This document shows, in pieces, positions 43,456 through 52,429 of a stretch of DNA of 64,000 nt. Source of the DNA: Achromobacter insolitus (lineage in GTDB: Bacteria > Pseudomonadota > Gammaproteobacteria > Burkholderiales > Burkholderiaceae_B); assembly GCF_002209555.1 (NCBI RefSeq), contig NZ_NJIF01000003.1:434001-498000 (forward strand), read 5' to 3'. Numbering within the stretch: the first letter of the stretch is position 1; each line of letters opens with the position of its first letter. Made by a program: the position numbers and the translations under genes. The notes beneath the pieces were generated by a model, which was not told the DNA's origin, ran no database searches, and worked only from the letters and a program-made list of their open reading frames with translations.

Positions 43456-44205
43456 ATGCATACCTCCACCACCATGAGCCCTGCAGAACGCGACACCCGC
43501 GTCCAGCTGGCCGCCTGCTACCGGCTGGTGTCCCACTTCGGCATGAGCGATCTCATCTACAACCACATCACCGCGCGCATCCCGGGACCCGAGGGCCACC
43601 TCCTGATCAACCCCTACGGCATGATGTACGACGAAATCACCGCGTCCAGCCTGGTGAAGATAGACCTGGACGGCAACGTGCTGGGCAACCAGGGCGACTA
43701 CGGCATCAACGCGGCCGGCTACGTGATCCATAGCGCGGTGCACGGCGCGCGCCACGATGTGCAATGCGTCATCCACACGCACACCCGCGCCGGCATGGCG
43801 GTGTCCGCGCTGAAGTGCGGCTTGCTGCCGCTGACCCAGACCGCCATGCGCTTCGCCAAGATTCCGTACCACGACTACGAAAGCGTGGCCATCGACCTGG
43901 ACGAGCGCGAGCGCCTGGTGGCGGACCTGGGTCAGTCCGAGGCGATGATCCTGCGCAACCATGGCCTGCTGGCGGCGGGCCCGAGCATCGCGCAGGCGTT
44001 CAATACGCTGTATTGGCTGGAAATGGCATGCAAGGCGCAAGTGGATGCCCTGGCCGCCAACCGCGAGCTGTGCCTGCCGCCACCGGAAGTGATCGAAAAG
44101 ACCTGGCACCTGTACCAACCGACCACGCGCCGGCCCTTCGGCGAACTGGAATGGCCGGCCATGTTGCGCCTGATGGACAGGAAAGATCCGAGCTACCGGG
44201 AGTGA
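43456..44205 (+). CDS. Class II aldolase/adducin-family protein
   Basis: 249 residues. Metal-binding His motifs are CVIHTHTRAGMAVS and ILRNHGLLAAG, with NHITARIPG near the N terminus and YGMMYDEITASSLVKIDL. The family covers fuculose-phosphate aldolases, demethylmenaquinone-like and hydroxy-acid decarboxylases; the unphosphorylated subgroup found with Bug receptors usually acts on small hydroxy or oxo acids. Its last 13 bases overlap the end of the convergent ThDP gene. Confidence 0.82.
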   Translation: MHTSTTMSPAERDTRVQLAACYRLVSHFGMSDLIYNHITARIPGPEGHLLINPYGMMYDEITASSLVKIDLDGNVLGNQGDYGINAAGYVIHSAVHGARHDVQCVIHTHTRAGMAVSALKCGLLPLTQTAMRFAKIPYHDYESVAIDLDERERLVADLGQSEAMILRNHGLLAAGPSIAQAFNTLYWLEMACKAQVDALAANRELCLPPPEVIEKTWHLYQPTTRRPFGELEWPAMLRLMDRKDPSYRE

Positions 44206-45902
44206 AGCGTCGGCGCTGTCGCCCGTCCAAGGAGGTCGACGCCGGCCTCGCTGTCCGCGCCGTCCGGCAGGATGGCGGCAAGACTGGTCTTGACCTCCAG
44301 GAAATACGGGGCCGTCGCGGCCAGCCCTCGGGCGATGGCCGCGTCCACCTGGTCCTGGCGGGTGACATGCTCGGTCTGCATGCCAAACGCGCGGGCCATC
44401 ATCGTGAAATCGGGGCTGGCGAGGTTGGTGCCCACGTAGCGTCCGGGATAGGTGCGCGCCTGGTGCACGCGGATCGACCCATAACAGTTGTTGTTGGACA
44501 CGATGAAGAACACCGGCAAGCCACGTTCGGCCGCGGCCATCATTTCGTTGCCGGTCATCATGAAGCCGCCGTCGCCCACCAGGCACACCACCTTGCTTTG
44601 CGGGTTGCGCAGCTGCGACGCGATCGCCGCCGGCGTGCCATAGCCCATGGCGCCGGACTGCGACGCCATCAGCCGCTGGGGGTAGGCAAAAGGAAAATGA
44701 CGGTAAACGGGGGCCGCGAAAGTACCCGCATCCAGGCAGACCATGAGATCCGCGGGCGCCTGTTCAGCCAGTGCGCGCACCACGGACACAAACGGCACGC
44801 CATCATCCGTCTTTGGACTCGGCCAGGCGGCCACGCGCTCCCGGATGGCGCGCAAGGAGGCTGCCCAGTCGCCGCGCGCCGCGCCGCCCGTCGGCGGCAA
44901 GGCCGCCAGTGCCTGCGCGGTGGCGACCGGGTCTGCGACGAGACCTACGTCAGCCGCGAAATGCTGGTTCACGGTATGCGCGTCGACGTGGCAATGCACC
45001 AAGGTCTGCGACGGCCTGGGATAGACCGGCAACGTGTAGCCCTGCGTAGTGATGTCTCCCAGGCGCGTGCCCAGGGCCAGGATCAGGTCGCTGGAGTCAA
45101 AGGCCGCCACCTGTGCCGCTTGCGTCGCCAGATCCAGGTCGCCCGCGTACAGCGGGTGCGTATTCGGAAAGATGTCGTGCTGGCGGAACGATACCGCCAC
45201 CGGCACGCCATGCCGCTCTGCCAACAGGCGCAAGGCGTCGCGGCCGCCCGGCGCATTAAACGCCCCGCCAGCGATGATCAACGGCCGGCTGGCGGATTGC
45301 AGCAAGGCGCGCAGCCGCTCCAGCGTATCGGGCGCTGGCTGGCTTGGACTGCAGGGCGCCATCGTCCACTCAGGCCGGGACGCCGTCGCCTGCTGCACGT
45401 CCTCGGGCACCACCAGCACGACCGGCCCCGGCGTGCCGGAGGTAGCCACCCGCAGTGCCTTGAAGGCGGCCCAGGCCAGATCCTCGGGCGCGGCCACCTC
45501 ATGCACCCACTTGGCGATGGAACCGAACATCTTCTGATAGTCGATCTCCTGGAAGGCTTGCTTGCGCAGGTCCTTGCGCGGCACCTGTCCGATCAGGAGG
45601 ATCATCGGCACGCCATCCTGTTGCGCGGCATGGACGCCGATGGCGGCATTGGCCGCGCCGGGGCCGCGGGACACCATGACCACGCCCGGCCGGCCCGTCA
45701 GCCGGCCGTCGGCACCAGCCATGAAGCTCGCCCCGCCTTCGTGCCGGCAGGTCACCACGTCGATGCCGGGAAAGTCGTGCAGAGCGTCCAGCACGCCCAG
45801 ATAGCTTTCACCGGGCACGAGAAAAACGCGATCGATGCCATTGCGGGCGAAGACCCCGAGCAAGGCGTGGGAAGACGTATTCAATTCGGAAGCAGGCGTC
45901 AT
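44193..45902 (-). CDS. Thiamine-diphosphate-dependent enzyme, second paralogue
   Basis: 569 residues from MTPASELN. The Pyr domain has FLVPGESYLGVLDAL and catalytic Glu in CRHEGGASFMAG; the PP domain has GDGGFMMTGNEMMAAAERGLPVFFIVSNNN. It shares the PGESYL, SRGPGAANAAIGVH and QAFQEIDYQKMFG stretches with the enzyme at 37739, so both belong to one subfamily of ThDP decarboxylase/lyase. It is divergent from a LysR gene and convergent with the class II aldolase gene. An extended upstream reading frame reaches 46118 but has no family-like sequence. Confidence 0.85.
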   Translation of the reverse strand: MTPASELNTSSHALLGVFARNGIDRVFLVPGESYLGVLDALHDFPGIDVVTCRHEGGASFMAGADGRLTGRPGVVMVSRGPGAANAAIGVHAAQQDGVPMILLIGQVPRKDLRKQAFQEIDYQKMFGSIAKWVHEVAAPEDLAWAAFKALRVATSGTPGPVVLVVPEDVQQATASRPEWTMAPCSPSQPAPDTLERLRALLQSASRPLIIAGGAFNAPGGRDALRLLAERHGVPVAVSFRQHDIFPNTHPLYAGDLDLATQAAQVAAFDSSDLILALGTRLGDITTQGYTLPVYPRPSQTLVHCHVDAHTVNQHFAADVGLVADPVATAQALAALPPTGGAARGDWAASLRAIRERVAAWPSPKTDDGVPFVSVVRALAEQAPADLMVCLDAGTFAAPVYRHFPFAYPQRLMASQSGAMGYGTPAAIASQLRNPQSKVVCLVGDGGFMMTGNEMMAAAERGLPVFFIVSNNNCYGSIRVHQARTYPGRYVGTNLASPDFTMMARAFGMQTEHVTRQDQVDAAIARGLAATAPYFLEVKTSLAAILPDGADSEAGVDLLGRATAPTLHSR

Positions 45903-45982
45903 GGATGGCCGAAAACCAGGAAAAGGCGCACAAGCGCGGGTCGGATACGCAGGAATTCTAGGGTGGCTGGCACGATGCCATG

Positions 45983-45999
45983 TAGGCATACTGTGCCTA
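45983..45999. promoter_or_regulatory. LysR-type palindrome between ThDP gene and its regulator
   Basis: TAGGCA-TACTG-TGCCTA is a perfect 6-bp inverted repeat in the 157-base divergent gap. It has the symmetry of a LysR recognition site but not the strict T-N11-A. Confidence 0.5.
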
Positions 46000-46059
46000 T
46001 CAGATATACAAAAAACGCACACAGGGAGCGTCCGCCCGCGCGGGCGGCGAGACATCGCG

Positions 46060-47019
46060 ATGGACCTACGCAAGATCGAGAACCTGATCCACGTGGCCGA
46101 TTCGGGCAGCTTCTCCAAGGCCGCGTCGGTGCTGGGAATTGCGCAGTCCGCGCTGGGCCGCCAGGTCAGAAAACTTGAGGACGAATGCGGCTGCGCCCTG
46201 CTCTATCGCAACGGCCGCGGCGTGTCCCTGACACCGGAGGGCGAGAAACTCCTGGACCGCCTGCGCCCCTTGCTGACACAAATGACGCAGGTCGTGACCG
46301 AATTCCACGACGAGCAGAAGTCCCCTTCCGGACAGGTTACGCTGGGCCTTACTCCCACGCTTTCCCATATGGTCGGCATGCCGCTGGTGGCGGAAGTATG
46401 GAAGCGCCATCCCCGCATCCAGTTGAACGTCATTACGGGCTATAGCGGCTATGTGCACGAATGGCTGGCCAACGCCCGCGTCGACATCGCCGTACTGCAC
46501 GACGCGCGGCGCTCGCAGCATGTGGTGGTCGATCCCCTGGCCGAGCTGGACCTGGCGCTGGTCTCGCCGGCACAGAACCTGTCGCCCGCCGCGCGCGCCC
46601 GGTCCACCATTGATTTCGCGCAATTGGGCGATCTGCCACTGGCGCTGCCCACACGCAGCCATGGCCTGCGCCGCACCTTGGAGCAGGCGGCCGCCCAGGC
46701 GGACCGACCCTTGAACGTGGTATTCGAAATGGATGCGCTGGAACTGATGAAGGAAATCGTGCTGGAAGGCCTGGCCCACACCGTGCTGGCCTTGCCCGCA
46801 GTGGTGGGTGAACTCGCGTCCGGCCGGCTCGTCGCCCGCAGAATCGTCAACCCGGCGCTGTGCACCCGCCTGATGCTGGCCACCGCATCCAACCGGCCGT
46901 TGACGCAGGCAGTGAAGCTCGTGCAGGACATCCTGCGCGAACTGCTGCAAGACATGGTCCGGGCAGAGCCCTATCGCTCATACATGCGGATGACCGGCGC
47001 GTGCAGCGGGGCTGGGTGA
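46060..47019 (+). CDS. LysR-family transcriptional regulator
   Basis: 319 residues. HTH: IENLIHVADSGSFSKAASVLGIAQSALGRQVRKLEDECGCALLYRNGRGVSLT. The effector domain has QVTLGLTPTLSHMVGMPLVAEVWKRHP, like the NAC/Cbl-like subgroup. The start MDLRKIEN is the usual LysR N terminus; an in-frame extension upstream lacks family features. It probably controls the divergent ThDP gene and perhaps the Bug/aldolase pair. Confidence 0.9.
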   Translation: MDLRKIENLIHVADSGSFSKAASVLGIAQSALGRQVRKLEDECGCALLYRNGRGVSLTPEGEKLLDRLRPLLTQMTQVVTEFHDEQKSPSGQVTLGLTPTLSHMVGMPLVAEVWKRHPRIQLNVITGYSGYVHEWLANARVDIAVLHDARRSQHVVVDPLAELDLALVSPAQNLSPAARARSTIDFAQLGDLPLALPTRSHGLRRTLEQAAAQADRPLNVVFEMDALELMKEIVLEGLAHTVLALPAVVGELASGRLVARRIVNPALCTRLMLATASNRPLTQAVKLVQDILRELLQDMVRAEPYRSYMRMTGACSGAG

Positions 47020-47032
47020 ATTTCCCTTGACC

Positions 47033-47389
47033 TTACCTCGGCACCGGCAACGGCGGCGCCGGGGTCAGGGGGCCTGCCGGAACCCCGCGCGGCGCCGGCA
47101 TGGGCGGCAGACGTGACGGCGCGGGGCTCATCCATCCTGGTTGGCGGCTGGGTCCGCTGGAGGGCGGCGCTGGCGGTCCGGGCGGCCTGCCCGCGGTGGC
47201 GCATCCCGTGCCCAGGCACGGTTCCTGGGCGGTGCCGGGATTGACCAGCCGCGGGCAGGACGCGCCGACGCAGGCGTCCGGTATGACGCGGGCCGATGGC
47301 GGCGGTGGCGGCACGGCGGGTGTGCCGCCTTGCGCGCCGGCTTGCCCCCAAAACGACGCCAGCACCGCGACCGTCCATAGCGTTTTCAT
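47033..47389 (-). CDS. Proline-rich exported hypothetical protein
   Basis: 118 residues: a short signal peptide (KTLWTVAVLASFWGQAGA) then about 30% proline with PPPPPSA, PPGPPAPPSSGP and PAPPLPVP, plus four cysteines in two pairs (DACVGASC, EPCLGTGC). AGGGG lies eight bases before the ATG. The even Cys count suggests periplasmic disulfides in a disordered protein. No family is recognised. High-GC sequence makes long chance frames common, but the signal peptide and Cys pattern favour a real gene. Confidence 0.55.
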   Translation of the reverse strand: MKTLWTVAVLASFWGQAGAQGGTPAVPPPPPSARVIPDACVGASCPRLVNPGTAQEPCLGTGCATAGRPPGPPAPPSSGPSRQPGWMSPAPSRLPPMPAPRGVPAGPLTPAPPLPVPR

Positions 47390-47531
47390 GGCTGCAACCC
47401 CTGCCCCTGGATCGCCGCGGCCTGTGTAAGGGTTTCCGCGGGTGCTGTCCGCGCCACGCCGGGGCCTGGGCGGGCGCGGGACGGCTCCAGTGTGCCCCCC
47501 AGCGTCATCGGCTGTCCAGAAAGGCCCCGCG

Positions 47532-48509
47532 TCAGTCCAGCCTGATGTCCGCGCTTTTCACCACCGAGGCCCAGCGCGCGCGTTCGCTGTTGAAAAATTG
47601 CGCCAGCTCGACAGGATTGCGGGTGACGATTTCAGCGCCTTGCTCGTTAAGCTGCGCCTTCACGTCCGGCTGGCTGACGATCTGTGCCATCAGTTCCGAC
47701 AAGCGCAGCGCAACCGGGTCGGTCGTGGTGGCGGGCGCCATCACGCCTTGCCAGGTGCCGGATTCAAAGCCTGCCACGCCCTGCTCGGAAATGGTTGGAA
47801 TGTCAGGCACCAGTTGCATGCGCTCACGCTTGGAGATGGCGATCGGCCTGAGCTTGCCCGCCTTGATATGCGGCAGCGTGGCCAGCAATCCGTTCATGAT
47901 GACCTGGGTCTGTCCGCCTATGGTGTCGGTCACCGCCTGCGACCCGCCTTTGTATGGCACGTACTCCCAGCGTGCCCCCGTGGCCTGCTGCACGGCCACG
48001 GCGGCCAGGTGCGGCGCGCTGCCGATGGCGGTCACAGCGAAATTCAGGCGGCGCTGCTTCGAAATCGCCACCAGTTCCGGCACGGTCTTGGCCGGCACGT
48101 CCGGGTGCACGGCGAGCACATGGGGCGAATAGGCCAGCATGCCTACCGCGCGCAGATCCTTGGAGGGATCGAACGACAGCTTGGTGTACACGGACGGGCT
48201 GATCGCCAGGGCGCCCACGTCGCACAGCAGCACCGTATGGCCTTCCTGCGCGGCCTGCACTACCAGGCCAGCCCCAAGATTGCCGTTGGCGCCGGGCTTG
48301 TTCTCCACCACCACGGTCTGCTTCAGGGCGTCGCTGAGCCGCGGCGCCAGAATGCGGGCAATGATGTCCGAGGAGCCTCCGGGCGGGTACGGCACGATGA
48401 TGCGAACCGGACGCGTCGGCCAGTCGCCCGACTGTGCCCACGCCGGCAGCCATGACGACAGGCAAAGCGCCGCGGCGCCGCCCAGGAAATGTCTTTTGCT
48501 AAGGTCCAT
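47532..48509 (-). CDS. Bug-family substrate-binding protein of the kdgD locus
   Basis: 325 residues. The leader SKRHFLGGAAALCLSSW has a Tat-like twin-basic start; the mature protein starts near QSGDWPTRPVRIIVPYPPGGSSDIIARILA, and YVPYKGGSQAVTDTIGG is the central hallmark. AAAGGAGAC precedes the ATG, chosen over an upstream frame to 48587. It is divergent from kdgD, which suggests that it binds a hexarate such as glucarate or galactarate. Confidence 0.9.
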   Translation of the reverse strand: MDLSKRHFLGGAAALCLSSWLPAWAQSGDWPTRPVRIIVPYPPGGSSDIIARILAPRLSDALKQTVVVENKPGANGNLGAGLVVQAAQEGHTVLLCDVGALAISPSVYTKLSFDPSKDLRAVGMLAYSPHVLAVHPDVPAKTVPELVAISKQRRLNFAVTAIGSAPHLAAVAVQQATGARWEYVPYKGGSQAVTDTIGGQTQVIMNGLLATLPHIKAGKLRPIAISKRERMQLVPDIPTISEQGVAGFESGTWQGVMAPATTTDPVALRLSELMAQIVSQPDVKAQLNEQGAEIVTRNPVELAQFFNSERARWASVVKSADIRLD

Positions 48510-48620
48510 GGAGTCTCCTTTCGAATTTTTTCGCGTACGGCCCTGAGCGCCGGCGCGGGCGGTCCACCCACGGGAATCCCTGGGCACGCCCGCAATGACC
48601 GGATCCCGGTTCTGCGCATG

Positions 48621-48745
48621 TCATCGTACAACCGTGAAAATATATTTGGAAAGCAGAACCCTTGTCTTATCGGGTATGCCCCTATAATCCCCTGATAACA
48701 CGCGGTATTTCGCTTGAATTCGGCTTATCTCATGTTGTACGATGA
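48621..48745. promoter_or_regulatory. Paired operator-like 12-bp inverted repeats between Bug gene and kdgD
   Basis: TCATCGTACAAC (48621-48632) recurs exactly as GTTGTACGATGA at 48734-48745, 101 bases apart. The motif resembles TTGTA-containing GntR sites. Between them lies TTATCGGG/CCTGATAA (one mismatch, about 48667-48699). The 48510-48817 gap is otherwise empty. Confidence 0.6.
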
Positions 48746-48817
48746 CTTGCCCGCCAAAGCCGTGACAGGCAGATGGCAAATTCCGCCCATTGAGGCAACC
48801 ATACGGATGCGCGCAAC

Positions 48818-49732
48818 ATGACCACCCCGCAGGAACTCAAGCAGATCGTTTCGGAAGGACTGCTATCCTTTCCCGTCACCGACTTCGACTCGAACGGCGA
48901 CTTCAACGCCAGAGGCTATGCGCAGCGCCTGGAATGGCTGGCCCCCTATGGCGCCACTGCCCTGTTCGCCGCAGGCGGCACGGGAGAGTTCTTTTCGTTG
49001 GCGCCCGAGGAGTACGCGGACGTCATCCGCACTGCGGTGCAGACCTGCGCAGGCAAGGTCCCCATCCTGGCTGGCGCGGGCGGCCCGACCCGCACGGCCA
49101 TCGCTTATGCGCAAGAGGCCGAGCGCCTGGGCGCCAAGGGCATCCTGCTGCTGCCCCATTACCTGACCGAAGCGTCACAACAAGGCATCGCCGCACACGT
49201 CGAACAGGTCTGCAAATCCGTCAAGATCGGCGTCATCGTCTACAACCGCGCGCAATCCCGGTTGTCGGCCGACAGCCTGGCCCAACTGGCCGAACGCTGC
49301 CCCAACCTGGTGGGGTTCAAGGACGGCGTGGGCGACATCGAAGCCATGGTGCGCATCCGCCGCAAGCTGGGCGACCGGTTCTCCTACCTGGGCGGCTTGC
49401 CCACGGCCGAGGTCTATGCCGCGGCCTACCGGGCGCTGGGCGTGCCGGTCTATTCATCTGCCGTCTTCAATTTCGTGCCCAGGACGGCCATGGACTTCTA
49501 CCGGGCCATTGCCGCGGGCGACCACGACACCACCAATCGCCTGCTGGATGACTTCTTCCTGCCCTACCTGGAAATCCGCAACCGCGTCCCCGGGTATGCC
49601 GTCAGCATCGTCAAGGCTGGCGCCAAACTGGTCGGCCACGATGCCGGCCCCGTGCGCGCGCCCCTGACGGACCTGCAAGCCAACGAACTGGAAATGCTGG
49701 ACGCCCTGATCCGCAAGCTCGGCCCTCAGTAA
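48818..49732 (+). CDS. kdgD: 5-dehydro-4-deoxyglucarate dehydratase
   Basis: 304 residues, a DHDPS/NAL-superfamily barrel. The Schiff-base Lys is K168 in [12 protein letters not shown] and the partner Tyr Y142 in [21 protein letters not shown] is the GxxGE carboxylate-binding motif. The sequence [17 protein letters not shown] at the start and [12 protein letters not shown] are typical of KdgD. It converts 5-dehydro-4-deoxy-D-glucarate to 2-oxoglutarate semialdehyde, CO2 and water in glucarate/galactarate breakdown. The dehydratase and semialdehyde dehydrogenase genes are not in the window. Confidence 0.9.
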   Translation: MTTPQELKQIVSEGLLSFPVTDFDSNGDFNARGYAQRLEWLAPYGATALFAAGGTGEFFSLAPEEYADVIRTAVQTCAGKVPILAGAGGPTRTAIAYAQEAERLGAKGILLLPHYLTEASQQGIAAHVEQVCKSVKIGVIVYNRAQSRLSADSLAQLAERCPNLVGFKDGVGDIEAMVRIRRKLGDRFSYLGGLPTAEVYAAAYRALGVPVYSSAVFNFVPRTAMDFYRAIAAGDHDTTNRLLDDFFLPYLEIRNRVPGYAVSIVKAGAKLVGHDAGPVRAPLTDLQANELEMLDALIRKLGPQ

Positions 49733-49790
49733 AGCGCGCGCCCTGGCAGTGGTATATATAGGCCGGTCCAGCCACACCAGGGAGCCCCCG

Positions 49791-50726
49791 ATGGCGAGCC
49801 GTCGCAGCCTCGCGTTTCTGTTTTGCATGCTGGCCGCCCCTGCGGGCGCGGCCGTCGTCTACGACAACCATGGCCTGGTGGTCGAAGCTGCCAGCGGCAG
49901 CCGCAACGACTGGAACACCGGCCAGCGGCAAACCACCCGCAGCACCACCATCACATATCAAGGCAAGCCGCTGTGCGGCAAGGATGTGGGCGCCCTGCTC
50001 TATCCCGGCCGGCAACGCATCGAGGCGCGCGCCTTCTTCTGCGCATCCACGGCCAAGGCGTTGGAAACCGATGCCGTGCTTGCCTACTTCACCAGCTCCA
50101 GCGCCAATACGGTGCTGGCGCACTTGCGCGTGGTCGACGGCGCGCTGCGCGTCAACCGCCTGAGCCTGTCCACCGATCCCGACCGCGACCGGATTTCCGT
50201 CACCCGCTTCGAGGACGCCCGGCAGCCTGGCTGGACGCGGGTATACACGTCCTGGAACGAAACCGTAATGATCCGCCATGCGCCGCTTGCCGCCCTGAAC
50301 CTGGGCCGGGGCAAACTGTTGGACGTGGCGGATGGCGTGGCGTACCTGGCCGTTCCGCCCGGCCGGGACGTGGTCGAGATCGAACCCACCAAACGGATCA
50401 AGGATGCGGACGGCTACCTGCAGATCGTTCCCGCCATCACCAAATTCGTCGACACCCCGCTGGCGTTCCGCGCGGTGCGCATGAGCGACGGCCATGAGCT
50501 CGCGCGCCTGGATTTCAAGGACACCTGCCTGCGGCTGCCGGCGATTCAGTTCGACCCGCCGGATGCCCTGTCCCGCTCATCGGCCGCGCCCGAGGTGGCG
50601 TTCGACGAGGTGCCGGCATGGCGGGCCAGCACGTTGCAGTTGACCCAGGCACAGGGGGGGCGCGCCGCTTTGCGCCTGCAGCCAGGCGTGAGCCTGCCGC
50701 GCAAGCCCGATTGCGCACCGGGCTGA
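49791..50726 (+). CDS. Exported hypothetical protein
   Basis: 311 residues: signal peptide (RRSLAFLFCMLAAPAGA) followed by a beta-rich region with VVYDNHGLVVEAAS, TTITYQGKPLCGKDVGALLYPGRQRIEARAFFC and RISVTRFEDARQPGWTRVY. Four or five cysteines could form disulfides. AGGGAG lies before the ATG. I do not recognise a family. It follows kdgD on the same strand after 58 bases but has no visible link to hexarate catabolism. Confidence 0.75.
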   Translation: MASRRSLAFLFCMLAAPAGAAVVYDNHGLVVEAASGSRNDWNTGQRQTTRSTTITYQGKPLCGKDVGALLYPGRQRIEARAFFCASTAKALETDAVLAYFTSSSANTVLAHLRVVDGALRVNRLSLSTDPDRDRISVTRFEDARQPGWTRVYTSWNETVMIRHAPLAALNLGRGKLLDVADGVAYLAVPPGRDVVEIEPTKRIKDADGYLQIVPAITKFVDTPLAFRAVRMSDGHELARLDFKDTCLRLPAIQFDPPDALSRSSAAPEVAFDEVPAWRASTLQLTQAQGGRAALRLQPGVSLPRKPDCAPG

Positions 50727-50741
50727 ACGCGGACCGCCTCT

Positions 50742-52337
50742 TCAGATCAGGAACTGGCGGTACGCCTCGTTGCCGGTTTCCTCGGTGTGGGCGTAGCCCA
50801 ACTGCCGCAGGAACGCATCCAGCGCCGCGCTGTCGGCCAGCGGCGCCTGGATGCCGACCAGCGCGGAACTGAATTCCGTGCCCTGGTTGCGATAGTGGAA
50901 CAGGCTGATGTTCCAGTTGGGCGCCATTTCGGACAGGAATTTCATCAGCGCGCCCGGGCGCTCGGGGAATTCGAAGCGGAACAAGCGTTCGCCGGCGGCC
51001 AGCGGCGAGCGCCCGCCAACCATGTAGCGGATGTGCTGCTTGGACACTTCGTTATTGCTCAGGTCGCCGACGGAGAATCCCTGCTCCTGCAACGCCGCCA
51101 TGATCTCCGCCGCGTCGCCGCGCCGGGAAATCTGCATGCTGACAAAGATGTGCGCGGTGCGCGCGTCGGCAATGCGGTAGTTGAATTCGGTCACGCTACG
51201 CTGTCCGATCACGCTGCAAAAGCGACGGAAACTGCCGCGTTCCTCCGGCACCGTCACGGCGAAGACCGCCTCGCGCGCTTCGCCGACCTCGGCACGGTCG
51301 GCAACGAAGCGCAAGCGGTCGAAGTTCATATTGGCGCCGGAGGTCACCGCCACCATGGGCAGACCTTGCACACCTTCGCGCTCCACGTATTTCTTCAGCC
51401 CGGCCACCGCCAGCGCGCCCGCCGGTTCCAGCACGCTGCGGGTATCCAGGAACACATCCTTGATCGCCGCGCAGACCGCGTCCGTATCCACAAGAATGAT
51501 CTCGTCCAGATATTCCCGGCATAGCCGAAAGGTTTCCTCGCCGACCAGCTTGACCGCCGTGCCGTCCGAAAACAGGCCGATTTCGGGCAGATTGACCCGC
51601 TCTCCCACCTGCATGGACAGCGACATGGCGCAGGAATCCTCGGTCTGCACGCCGATGACCTTGACGGCCGGGTCCACTGCCTTGATGTAGGTCGCCACCC
51701 CCGCCGCCAGCCCGCCACCGCCGATCGGCACAAAGACGGCATGCAAAGGGCCTGCATGCTGGCGCAGGATCTCCATGCCCACCGTGCCCTGACCGGCAAT
51801 CACGTAGGGATCGTCGAATGCCGGAATGAAGGTCAGGTCCTGCGCGCTCGCCAGCTTCTGCGCGTGGCCATAGGCGTCGCTATAGGAATCCCCTGCCTGC
51901 ACCACCGTCACCGTGGGGCCGCCATGCGCCTTTACCGCGTCCACTTTCACCTGCGGCGTGGTCTGCGGCACCACAATGATGGCCCGCACGCCCATCTTGG
52001 CGGCCGAGATTGCGACCCCTTGCGCGTGGTTGCCGGCGGAGGCCGTGATCACGCCCCGCTCCAACGCTGCCTGCGGCGTGTTGCGCATCTTGTTGTAGGC
52101 GCCGCGCACCTTGAAGGAAAAAACCGGCTGATTGTCTTCGCGCTTGAAGTAGACCGGATTACCCAGCCTGGCCGACAGCCCGCGGGCGCGATCCAGTTCC
52201 GTTTCCCGGGCGATGTCGTAGATCCGGGCGGTCAGGATCTGCCTCAGGTATTCCATCGGCGAGGCCTTGCCGTCCTGGAATGCGGAGGCGGCCGCGGTGG
52301 TTGCGGTTTGCTGAGTGACTTGCGGGGTATGGTGCAT
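50742..52337 (-). CDS. ilvA: Threonine ammonia-lyase, biosynthetic
   Basis: 531 residues. The PLP lysine is K76 in FSFKVRGAYNKM, the phosphate loop is PIGGGGLAAGVA and NHAQGVA follows. Two C-terminal ACT-like regulatory domains (FAVTVPEERGSFRRFCSVIG; FRFEFPERPGALMKFL) make it the isoleucine-inhibited biosynthetic form. It turns threonine into 2-oxobutanoate. The start MHHTPQVT lies about 40 bases after the terminator of an upstream leader peptide, so expression is probably attenuated by isoleucine supply. Confidence 0.94.
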   Translation of the reverse strand: MHHTPQVTQQTATTAAASAFQDGKASPMEYLRQILTARIYDIARETELDRARGLSARLGNPVYFKREDNQPVFSFKVRGAYNKMRNTPQAALERGVITASAGNHAQGVAISAAKMGVRAIIVVPQTTPQVKVDAVKAHGGPTVTVVQAGDSYSDAYGHAQKLASAQDLTFIPAFDDPYVIAGQGTVGMEILRQHAGPLHAVFVPIGGGGLAAGVATYIKAVDPAVKVIGVQTEDSCAMSLSMQVGERVNLPEIGLFSDGTAVKLVGEETFRLCREYLDEIILVDTDAVCAAIKDVFLDTRSVLEPAGALAVAGLKKYVEREGVQGLPMVAVTSGANMNFDRLRFVADRAEVGEAREAVFAVTVPEERGSFRRFCSVIGQRSVTEFNYRIADARTAHIFVSMQISRRGDAAEIMAALQEQGFSVGDLSNNEVSKQHIRYMVGGRSPLAAGERLFRFEFPERPGALMKFLSEMAPNWNISLFHYRNQGTEFSSALVGIQAPLADSAALDAFLRQLGYAHTEETGNEAYRQFLI

Positions 52338-52379
52338 CTGGCTCTCTGCTTCGGTGTGCTTGCCCGGCAGAGGCGGCCA

Positions 52380-52405
52380 CAAAAAACCCGCCTCGTGGGG
52401 CGGGT
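52380..52405 (-). terminator. Attenuator terminator before ilvA
   Basis: On the minus strand ACCCGCC, loop CCACGA, GGCGGGT, then TTTTTTG: a textbook intrinsic terminator 25 bases after the leader stop and 43 bases before the ilvA start. Confidence 0.8.
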
Positions 52406-52429
52406 GGCTGTGACTGTTGCGGTCGCGCG

